A stretch of 64,000 nucleotides of DNA from positions 248,001 to 312,000 of the forward strand of contig CANTFL010001484.1 of the NCBI GenBank assembly GCA_947650285.1, read 5' to 3'. Source of the DNA: Hyaloperonospora brassicae (lineage: Eukaryota; Oomycota; Peronosporomycetes; Peronosporales; Peronosporaceae). This document shows, in pieces, positions 23,146 through 32,999 of the stretch (the stretch's first letter is position 1; each line of letters begins with the position of its first letter). A program made the position numbers and the translations under genes. The notes beneath the pieces are model-generated. The model saw only the letters and a program-made list of their open reading frames with translations. It was not told the origin of the DNA and searched no databases.

Positions 23146-26138
23146 ATCCAGCAACCTCAAGAGAATTTGCAAATCTCTTGACGAAAGTTGCTCCAGATAC
23201 GAAATCATTGTGTGTCTCTGCACCTGGTGATGACGTTTCGCTCATCACCTTGAAGTGGAAGCGACGAATGATTTGTCGCTTCGTGCCCTAGTAGACTGTG
23301 GGGCGTCGAACAACTTTGTTCGTCGCCAGTCACTAGAGGGTCGTAGGCTCAAGTTCGTTGAGAGCGACATTCCCCTCACGAGGATGACGGTGCATCTTGA
23401 AACAGGCGCATCAATTACCGTTGAGAAACGTGTAGTAGGAATCCACTACACGTTGGAGGGCGAACAGTACGATGATGACTTCATCGTACTGGATCTGGAT
23501 GACAAATTTGATGTCATCCTGGGAGTACCTTGGCTCAGAAAGTACGAGCCAAGGGTGAGCTGGAAGCATCGATCCGTGAAGATGCCTGCCGCTTGTTCAT
23601 CAGATGGCCATCATATGAACATCTTGGAGCGTCCACAAGCGTGTAGATGTTCTGTGAGTGAGTGCGATGGCCTCACTTGCGGTACGTTCGTTAGCACGAA
23701 TGCACAAGATCACAGTGTAGTTGATCACTATACTGTGGAGAAAGCTCCCGGCGGCTGTACAGAAGTACAGGCTGCGCCGAAGGTCCACCACTCGAATAAG
23801 TCGATTGGACCGGGACGTGGATGTACGCCTAGCGGGCGACATCCTAGCAAGAGTAAACCGGTTGACCACAAGCGGCAACATGGAAATCCTAGTTCGACTG
23901 GAGAGTCTACCGTAGAGGATCGATACCTGACTGTGGTTGCACAGTCACAGCCAGAAGACGTCGAGGGAATAAGTCCCCACGTACTTGAGGAAGGAATTCC
24001 TCAATAGTCACTTGCTGAAGGATTAGGCCTTCAGCAACCTGTGAAACGGAGTACCCAGGAAGTAGCCGAGACGTTGAACGTCTTGGTTAATGACAAATCA
24101 AGCTTAGGCGCTTATACGCTTGATCTGATTGTGCTTCCGAAGTCAACTTCGGAGATAACTCATTTTCCAACGCTAGAACCGAAACGGTTCTTGCGTGATC
24201 TGCGTAGTGGCAAAGTCAAGCAGATCTGCATACTCGTCACAGAGGATGAGTATGTGGCCGATATTCGGTCGGCGACAGTATTTGCTGAGAACGAACGGGT
24301 TCTCAGCAGCTCATCGATGGACGAAAGTGTCCTCGATGAGAAGACTCGGATTGAGCGATACGCGTCTCAATCCTGGGAGTCACTTCAGACAAATCCTTTG
24401 TATAAGGATTTGATTGAATACTAGGATGTATTCCCTGAATCCGTACCTTGCGAGTTGCCTAAGGACAAAGGCACTCGACACGAGATCGAGCTCAAACCGG
24501 GCTCGAAGTACTGTGTCATGAATCAGTGGCCACTGCCTCGTGAACAAGTGATAGCGATCGACAAGTTCTTTGCCGATCGCTTAGCAGCGGGCCATGTGAG
24601 GGAATCAACATCCCCTCACAGCTCTCCGACCTTCTGTGTGCGAAAGGCCACAGGAGGGTGGCGGATAGTGCACGCATTCAACAAATTGAATGCTGCAACG
24701 GTACCGGCTCAGACACCGATACCGAGGAAGGACGTAATCATAGATGGTATGTCAAAAAGAGTACCATCTTTTCATCCATGGATCTGATGGATGGGTTCTA
24801 TCAGATCCTCATGCGTGAACGGGACATCCCGTTCACGGCAGTGAGTACCCCCAGCGGTATGTTGTGGGAGTGGCTAGTGATGCCACAGAGGCTGAGTATC
24901 GCCCCTGCAACGTTCAACAGATGTGTCATAAATCTGTTGAGACCGGTGCGAGACTTCGCACCGAGTTATTCGACGATGTGTTCGTCCATAGCCGGGCTAT
25001 GGACGGAAAGACGGAAGTAGAAGTCCACCGAACTCACGTCCGTAAGGTTCTTCAACTTATGCGCAATAATAAGTTGTACGCAAACCTCAAGAAGTGTATA
25101 TTCGCGGCTAGCGAAATACCACTTCTTGGGTGCATCGTGGGTAAACACGGCGTACGCCCTAATCCCGAAAAGATCAAGGCGATCTCCGACTGGCCAGTGC
25201 CAGTCGATGTCAATGGACTTAGGAGGTTCCTTGGACTAGCGGCGTACTTGCACAAGTACTCGCGCAACTACGCCGAGATGACGGTACATCTTTCTTGGTT
25301 ACTCAAGAAAAATGTCAAGTGGTCATGGAACGCTAACTGTCAGCGCTCCTTTAAACGTATAAAGAAAGGCTTGATGCAATCGCCCATCCTGGCGATTGCC
25401 GACCAGGACAGACCATTTCACGTGGTCTGTGACGCCAGCGACTTTGCTATCGGACGTGCGTTGATGCAATACGACACAGACGGCGCAGAGCGCGTCGTCT
25501 GTTATCAATCCCGTCAGCTGCAGGAATATGAGCGCAATTACCCAGTGCATGACAAGGAACACCTTGCCATGAAATATGCACTGGCTAAGTTTCGGGTCTA
25601 TCTCTTGGGAGATAGACCGTTTCTTATCTATACGGACCATGCGTCACTACGCACGGCCGTAAACAGTCCACACCTCTTGCCGAGAATGGCGAGGTGGCTG
25701 TCTTTCTTCGCGGAATATAAATTCTCCGTGGAGTATAAACCAGGACGACTCAATGTCGTCGCTGATGCGTTATCACGTCGGTCCGACTTCGAGCCAACGT
25801 CCCGAGTCAACAGGGAGGCTTCGCTCACTGTTGCGACACTGTCCATCAGTGTGCCGTCGTCGCCTTTAATAGACGACGTGCGGACAGCATATGCAGGAGA
25901 CACGAATCTCCTCCGTTTGATGGGTCATCTTGCGAACCCATCCCGGAATTCCTTGTCGGATTTGCCCGCTCTGTACCGTTCCTATTTGGATCGGCACACG
26001 TCTTGCAATGACCTGCTGTACTATACAGCAGTTGCCGACGACACGAGGCGTGTCGTCGTTCACGATCATGATGACTTGAGATTATGCGTCATGTTCGAAT
26101 GTCACGATGCCCCATCAGGTGGTCATCGTGGGAGATAA
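23128..26138 (+). pseudogene. pol: Broken protease, reverse transcriptase and RNase H of element A
   Basis: Protease (from about 23231) has D-C-G-A-S in place of the usual D-S/T-G-A, then the I-V-L-D-L-D and V-I-L-G-V-P-W-L strands. RT covers about 24455-25150 and RNase H about 25380-25680, with C-D-A-S-D and Y-T-D-H-A-S-L acidic motifs. The frame is broken by an in-frame TAG at 24422-24424, a 2-nt AG excess near 24755, and loss of one T in the Y-x-D-D box near 24970. The gag-to-protease region also changes frame. The frame ends at 26138. The same two RT frameshifts occur in C and D. Confidence 0.93.
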
Positions 26139-27590
26139 AAAAGAATTACCTCACGGTCAGTCGTGACTATTACTTGCCCCGCCAGTATCCGTTTGTCCGC
26201 AAGTACATTCGTTCTTGCGAGGTCATTCAACGGGTAAAGCCTAGTCATTCATCCCGTTCGTCGTTACAACCTCTGCCGGTCCCGGCAGAGTGTTGGTAAT
26301 GAGTGTCCATGGACTTTGTCTTCGGGTTTCCCGAAGACACCAACAAGAATAATGGTATTCTTGTGTTTGTGAATCGTTTCAGCAAGATGGTCCATCTTGC
26401 TGCAGCCCAGAATAGATCAGCGCCCATGGCTGTGCGCGTGTATTCATCGACACTGTGTTTCGACTTCACAGTTTACCCCGTGAGCTCGTATCCGACCGTG
26501 ACCCTCGGTTCACAGCGGCGTTTTGGCAATCCGGGTTCCGCACATTGGGAACACCGTTGAAGATGTCAACCTCTGATCATCCCGAAACGGATGGCCAGAC
26601 TGAAAGAGCGAACCGTGTTCTCGAAGAGATCCTTCGAGGATACTTTCACTTCTTTTCACATTGGAGTGAGTTCTTCCCGATGGTTGAGTTTGCCATCAAC
26701 AACTCCGTGCATGCGTCCACAACGCATACACCGTTCTATGTGAATGGATTACGCCACCCATGTATTCCCGCCCTCATACAGAGTGACTCTGAGTTAAGGG
26801 GGGGAGGGACTCGCTCGATCAAAAACCATTTTGGCTCTTGCTCATCACGTATCACCGCTCAAGCCGATACATTTGATGCCGATGTCGACATAAAAGAAGT
26901 TGATCTTAGCAGTAGCAATGACGCTGCTGCTACATCATACAATGATGACGATGCTGGGATATTCAGCATCGTCAATGATTATCCAGCAAGGAAGAAGACA
27001 ACCTCGCTGAAGAAGAGAACAATCTCTTAGCAGTGCGCACGAAGCGCACTGAAAGACACAATAACGAGTCAGCAGAGAACTTTCTGCTGACTCGAGAGGC
27101 GGTAGTCCGTTTCGTTCAAGACTCCATCGCAAATGCGGTGGACGTTCAGAAACGGAACGCAGACAAGAATGGAAGAGCAAATGTTCTTTCATTTAAAGTT
27201 AATGACCTAGTACTACTGTCTAAGGTAAATTTACCTGGACATGCAGTCACTAGTGTCGGCAGTAGTAAACTACTGCCGAAGTACATTGGACCATTTCGTG
27301 TGTTGCACCGCAAGGGAAATGCATACACGATCGAATTGCCTCGTAAGATGCGCACGCATCCTACGTTTTACGTGGGGAGGATCAGGCCGTACTGTCAGTA
27401 CGAGCCTTCTTCTTCCGATGAAGATAGCCTGCACGATCAAGAACATACATTAAGTTCTTGTGGTCACGGACCATCCACTGAAGTTGGTCCTTCGTCGGAA
27501 ATAATTGGTCCTTTATGGAGGCGGTCTCGCGACGAGTCTTCTCTAGCTCGTCGCGCAAACGACGCCTCTCGCGTTCACTCTCAAGTGTAG
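26139..27590 (+). pseudogene. Broken integrase of element A
   Basis: The HHCC zinc-binding part is hit by a stop after G-G-H-R-G-R, and the last Cys pair is altered (C-E-V-I instead of C-E-V-C in D). The catalytic Asp residues are visible in the segments around 26310 and 26475 and the Glu segment near 26610, but in different frames. The C-terminal chromatin/GPF-Y module (27033-27590) is open. An acidic spacer near 26900 separates the two. Confidence 0.9.
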
Positions 27591-28963
27591 CGAACTCGAA
27601 TTCCGATCGGTCCTTCTCCCGATCAGCACGAAGACGTCGCACTTCCGACTGCAAGGCTTGCCGTCGGTTGTATTCGTGCTCGACTTCCTCCCTCAGCTCG
27701 GTCAGATTACGCTTGTGGTTCCCAAGGTCTCGTGCAGGCCCGGCAGCTAAGCCGGACCTTGTCTTTCCACCGCCACCGGAACCACTGGTGACTTCCCACG
27801 GTGGTCAACGCTTTCTTGTGGAGCGTATCATAAACCACCGTAGCGATTTAGAATCAAGGACGAGTTACCACGTCCGGTAAAGTGGGTACCCACCTTCCTT
27901 TGACAGCTAGGAACGAGGTTCCCAGCTGAGTGCTGACGTTGAAGGTCTCGTCCACCAGTATGACGAGACTCATCCGACTGGTCCTGTGGCCCATCGGTAA
28001 ACACGCGCCCTAGGCGCTTGTAGACGGATTGCAAGTTTGCAATCGCGTCCCGCATCTCCTCCGAGATGTGTGCCCTTCCCCGGGGCGAACTTAGGGAATA
28101 CACGTCCCTAGGTGCACGCTGCGAGCTGTCAACACAACACGCACAAGGGTATCCCCATGTGAGGCAAGGAATGCCTGCCTCAATCGACAAACAGTGCAAC
28201 CGGTATCTGGCACCGGTTGGCGTTCGCTTTTCGAACCTGAGGCGTGTCGCCTCAAGTTTCTTGAGCCACCCTTCTCGTCCAAAATTCTTTACGTTTAGTA
28301 CGAACGCGTTCCACGCATCCAAAAGCGAGTTCTTGTCACGCTTTTGGTTGCTGTTGTACCATCGATGTCTAAGGAAGACATCGAGATAAAAATCTTCTTC
28401 AGCGCGAAAGTTGCTCGCGCTGGGAGTCAAGCCGTGAAGCTCAGTAGCATCGAATAAGGGTATTCGATGGTGTTGGCTTGTATCGTGAGACAAGCTATTG
28501 ATGAGATGTTCGGGTAAACGCCACGGCTTCAGCTCATCACGCTTCACGGTGGTACCTTTGTTGGTACTACGGTTGTCAGTATGACGATGGGTTGCACCAT
28601 CGTCAAGTCGCTCGTGTGAAGGAGCACGAGTTGATCGCGGTGATGAGCAAACATACTCATCATCACTGCCGAACAGACTGTGTTACAACTCATGAGTCCG
28701 TTCGTTCGGCAGTGGCCTTGGCGAATACTGAGGCGTCGCCGGTGAGCGAGACGCCTCTGCAGAATTGCCGAGTCAGACACGTCTGACCCGCCAAAATAGA
28801 TGACCTCAATGTCAGGATCATCATGCGCACGCGGTGCTCTACCGCGTGCACGTGCAGCATCTCTTGCTGCAGGCGAAGAACGAGCAGCAGAAGACGAATC
28901 GTCTGCCACAGAAGCTGGCACAGGCACAGACTCTGTGTGCCTTGAGTCACTCCGCATAGACAT
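27382..28963 (-). pseudogene. Antisense accessory reading frame of element A
   Basis: Minus-strand coding-like tract between integrase and the 3' LTR, in three open pieces: 28544-28963, 27828-28547 and 27382-27654. It starts with an Ala/Ser/Arg-rich disordered segment containing I-E-V-I-Y-F. A mid domain follows with many aromatic residues (R-H-R-W-Y-N-S-N, then R-T-P-T-G-A-R-Y-R-L). It ends in a strongly predicted coiled coil rich in Glu/Arg. C and D carry the same tract with the same piece boundaries. No function is known to me. The 3' end overlaps the integrase C-terminus on the other strand. Confidence 0.6.
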
Positions 28964-29084
28964 ATTAATTATGCGAGGTCAGGTCGAGTTATGAACGGAA
29001 ATGACCCAACAAGTGCTCCCTGTACCAATAATGACCAACGGGTGGCCGCCATAATTTTTGATAGTCACACAGTGACTATCAGTT

Positions 29085-29097
29085 AAGTGGGGGGTGA
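29085..29097 (+). promoter_or_regulatory. Polypurine tract of element A
   Basis: Purine-rich run ending in GGGGGGTGA directly before the 3' LTR. It is the expected plus-strand priming site. Equivalent tracts precede the 3' LTRs of C (about 49573-49583) and D (about 62298-62309). Confidence 0.8.
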
Positions 29098-29490
29098 TGT
29101 AACGGGGCAGCCTGTTACATGGAAGTGTCACTCTAAAGAAAGTGCCAATAAAGAATATGAAGTTGAATATTCTTTTAACAATATCACCGAAGCGGTGATA
29201 TTGAAGGGTCGACCAAAGGGTCTGCTCATAGGTTGATATCGTGATGATATCAACCCACCAATCGCCGCAGGACGCGCGCAATGAGTGGTGAGTAGACGTC
29301 GTCATACACTCAGTTATATTAACATAATTAAGTCAGGTTAAACAGAGAGAAAGTAGCAAAAAGACTTAATTATATTAATACAACAGTTTCAATTTTTCCT
29401 TATCCTACGCTTCCTCGTTTGCCTCGTGTACGTCTGTCGGGGCACCCAAAACCCTTGCGTTAAATTAACGCAAGGATGTGCCCCGTTACA
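29098..29490 (+). repeat. 3' LTR of element A
   Basis: 393 bp, TGTAACGGGG to CCCCGTTACA, followed by the GTTTC duplication. It lacks the segment around 21815-21840 of the 5' LTR and resembles the 3' LTR of C in its right half. A strong stem with arms 29180-29189 and 29193-29202 is present. Confidence 0.95.
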
Positions 29491-29495
29491 GTTTC

Positions 29496-31201
29496 TTCAT
29501 TTACAACTTCATGACAATGAACTCTCTCTTGCCTCGACAATTATCACTTATGATACTCTGAAGGAGACGAAGGTGGTGATGACGTACACATATTAAAAAA
29601 GGATACACAGTACGCGTAGGTTAAAAACGGAAGAATGGACACATAATCGGTCGAGATCTCAAATGATTGCAGGCTGGTGTTGCCTTCAGAAACGATAGTT
29701 GCCCGCATTCGCGTGCCAGCCATATGTAGGATAGGGTGTCGATTTCGCGTTCGTATTGTCAAAGCTTGAAGTGAACGGGTGGAAGGTCACTGTTATTTGT
29801 GCAAACCAAACCCAAGAAGCCTATGAACTTCCTTCGGCTCATCTAGAGGGAAGGCAGCTAACACCAAGGGATTGGTTCATATCATGGTTTCGTGCTAGCA
29901 GGCGTTTGACCTAGACGCGTTCTCGCCTCTATAAGACATTACCACACCGAAGCACATGCGATGCTCAAGATATCTACAATGCTCTTCGCTTGCACATAGT
30001 CGAATGAGGATGGCGAACCACCGTTTTAATCCATAATTGATTGCCCCGACAGCATACATGTGGCTTACTATGTTCAAAAAATCATGGAAGCTACAGCTGT
30101 CATATCTGTTCCATGTGTTTCCGTTAGCGCACGAAGTATTTGCGCCAAGATTAACAAAGGCAGTGTATGGTTTCTTGATGAAACCGAAAGACAAACCGAT
30201 ATAGTTTTCCTTATATCCATATGCTTGTAACTACCGTAACACTGCCACATTAACCCTATGCAGCCGTTCTTTGTAAAACGAGACAGCGGCGAACTTATGT
30301 TAGGCAATTAATGCCTCAATGACTTTTTCTCGGCGGAGGGATCAACCACCAGCTGCCCTTCGTGACGGACCGGGAATTCGCACTCATGAACGCACTGTTG
30401 GCATCATTTTGTACAGCAAGATCTTTTATAACATTGGCATATCTGCAAAAACTTATTTGCTAAGCAACGAATATTGTTTACAGCTGCAGGAGAAATGTTG
30501 ACCATTTTCTCCGAGACTGCAACATATTTGAAGGATTCTACTAAAGCAGCATCCGAAGCCAGACTCGAGGGAACATGTGGTTATTTGCTTAGCGAAAACA
30601 TGCATTATCTGGCAAGCACATGGTTTGCGTACAGAGTAGTAGCTTGTGATATGTAGTGTCGAGCTTTACACACCGAACAAGCGATTCTCATTCATCACAT
30701 TGTAGGAAAGTATGTCAAATATTAGATGCGCGATATTCTTCATTATGGGGACATGTCAACGTTGAGCGTGTAGAGGGTCCGAGCGGCTTAGAAAATGAAT
30801 TTGTACCCACAGATAGGAAACAATGCACTGCTGGCGCAAATTTTGCGATGCCCGTGACAAGTCCTTGGCTGGGAGATGTATCAGCTCTGCAAACTTTGGT
30901 AGAATGACCCCTGTAGATGCTGGTAAAGATTAGAATGTGTTATCGAGGAGGCATTGTGCTAGATCTAACGACTTCTAACTACTTTGAATGTCGTGAAAAG
31001 CAGCATGATCAACCTGGATTGTTGTAGGAAAGCTTGCCAGAATGATGCAGCGACATACTAAGGAGAGGGGATAGTGCAGACGTGCAGTTTGAGACATGGT
31101 TTCTTATGTTAGAGAAGGATCTCGGTGGCGCTCTTTGGGACGTGTACCACCTGTGGAGCTCGAGATGGGACTGCCAAGGGATCTAGACGACAACCTTATT
31201 T
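29496..31201. other. Intergenic region between elements A and B
   Basis: About 1.7 kb without a recognisable gene or repeat. Open frames are all below 100 codons and match no family I know. Confidence 0.5.
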
Positions 31202-31206
31202 ATACC

Positions 31207-31783
31207 TGTAACGGGGTTACACGTCGACTGGTAGTCGACAATAGGTGTGGTGCACACAAGGGATGGGATCCCCTTTAAAGTAATATTAGAACACAGTATC
31301 AATTGTTGAAGACTGATGTCTGTCAACCATTGATACGAGATCTTTTGGGAGGTTTATTTAGGTTATTAGCAAGCAGGTTAATAACTTTGTTCTAAGGTGC
31401 TCTTTCAGGTTAAAATATGAAAATGAAATCCAGTTCCCATTTTGATCAACATAAGACACGTGCCTCACGAGGCGTCTTGATCAAAAGAGCTAGCAACGCC
31501 TGTAAAGGTAGATGCTCTTGAGCACTATGTGCTGTGATTCTCCTGAATCGTTTGGTCCCCTTGAACAGAGACCGTAAGATATCTGAGCTTGTTGACTCTT
31601 TGAGTCGGGTTCGTAGAACCAAACCTTAGCTCTCTGAGCTGTTGACTCTTTGAGTCGGGTTCTTTGGATAAAACCCCAGCTCTCGGAGCTGTTGACGCTT
31701 TGAGTCGGGTTCTCAGAATCTTCAGTTGCTCATTATGCGTTAAAGCCTTCCTCTTACTTAAGGAGCTGTGGGGCTCCGCTACA
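31207..31783 (+). repeat. 5' LTR of element B, with a 50-bp triplication
   Basis: 577 bp. A unit containing GTTGACTCTTTGAGTCGGGT repeats at 31591, 31641 and 31691 with a period of exactly 50 bp. The 3' LTR has one unit only, which accounts for its being 102 bp shorter. Confidence 0.93.
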
Positions 31784-31841
31784 CTTAGTAGCACTTGTTG
31801 GTCAATCTACGCCTGAGTCGTTATGACTATCTTCTGTGAGG

Positions 31842-32877
31842 ATGGAGCAATCCACACCCCTCTATGAGGCCCAAAAGGTTGCGCTTGATAAGCTGATCGC
31901 GGCCGTAGGCCCAGAATATGTGGAATATCTAGCTGCACAAGGTCCCGATGTGCTCAATTCACGAGTCGAGACCTTCATGCAGTATGAAACGGTCCTTTTA
32001 GGGCAGGTTAAAAACTAAGTAGCGTCGGCTATGCCAACACGCTAGGTGGCGATGCCACCAGAAGGGGCTAAGCCTCGTCCCCTAAGGGTGGACGTTAAAC
32101 ATTAATCCGGGAAGGAGGGGGATAACCCGACCCTCTGGATCCTTGAGATTGAAATGGCTATTAGATCTGGCCTTATCTCACTGGAGTACCAGCGGGTCTC
32201 GCTGGCCATCTTCAATTTCGATGGAAGAGCTATATAGTGGGCTTTGACGCGTGGCGGATCAATTGACTTAGCGTTTCCCAGATGGGATTCGCTCAAGTTA
32301 GAACTTTTGCGAGTGATCTCGCCGCCTACTTAGGCTTATCGCATGCGCTCACGCTTCTTGTATACCCGTCAGGGTAAGAAAGGATCAAACGGACTGTGTC
32401 CGAGAGTTGAGAACTCTTATGGCTGCTATGCAGTCTGACTCTCTCCCTGAGACAGTCTGTGTGGCTGTCTTCATGGAAGGTCTTCGTAATGGCGTTGCTA
32501 GGACCAAGGTGTTTCGGGTCCATCCCTCTATTTTTGAGGAAGCTATTAGCATCACTCAAAATACTGAGCACAACTTTAAGTCGGCCAGACTTGGTTGGAA
32601 TGGGTACAACCCAAGCTTTGCGAGGGCAACCTCTGCGAGCATCTCGGCTTACTTCAAGCCAAATCCGGTGGATCTCAGCCATGCTGAAGATGAAGGTGAA
32701 GCGGAGCTTTATGTTGCAGAGCAACGACAGGAAGTGAGACGCTGTTATATGTGCGAAAGCACTAAACACCTGCGTCCCACTTGTCATTTGCGTAAGCAAC
32801 AAGTGACTCATATGGGTCGTAACCCCAGACACAACCAGAAACATGGTATGGCACGGGGAAACGTCGACACCCAGTAG
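31842..32877 (+). pseudogene. gag: Broken gag of element B
   Basis: The N-terminus is open to a stop at 32018. The middle is interrupted. The C-terminal part (32407-32877) is open and holds a CCHC zinc knuckle (C-Y-M-C-E-S-T-K-H-L-R-P-T-C). The stop TAG lies in a hairpin with arms 32871-32878 and 32889-32896. Confidence 0.85.
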
Positions 32878-32896
32878 GTTCAGGGCGCCCTACTGG
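32871..32896 (+). promoter_or_regulatory. Hairpin over the gag stop codon (element B)
   Basis: CCAGTAGG pairs with CCTACTGG across a 10-nt loop, with the TAG stop in the left arm. Position and context match A, C and D although the surrounding sequence has diverged. Confidence 0.6.
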
Positions 32897-32999
32897 GGTA
32901 GAACTGAGTTCTATTGCTTCTCTACAAGGTAGAGTGAAACATGGCTTAGCCCCACTGAGCTCTGTGCCCGCCGACACAGAGCGTGGATACAAGCCTGGC

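Larger units (their letters stand above)
21502..29490 (+). mobile_element. Element A: full-length Ty3/Gypsy LTR retrotransposon
   Basis: Complete insertion bounded by TG...CA LTRs and a 5-bp target duplication GTTTC (21497-21501 and 29491-29495). The order is LTR, PBS, gag, protease, RT, RNase H, integrase, antisense frame, PPT, LTR; integrase after RNase H defines Ty3/Gypsy. Gag is intact but pol is broken by frameshifts and stops, so this copy cannot make a full polyprotein. The integrase C-terminus has a GPF/Y-type module (about 27270-27390). The whole element is unusually rich in short perfect inverted repeats. Its two LTRs belong to different subtypes (see findings). Confidence 0.97.

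Noticed and set aside
28066..28389. Plus-strand 107-codon frames opposite the antisense frame of A (also in C and D)
   Set aside because: Composition fits a shadow frame and the antisense frame has coherent structure.
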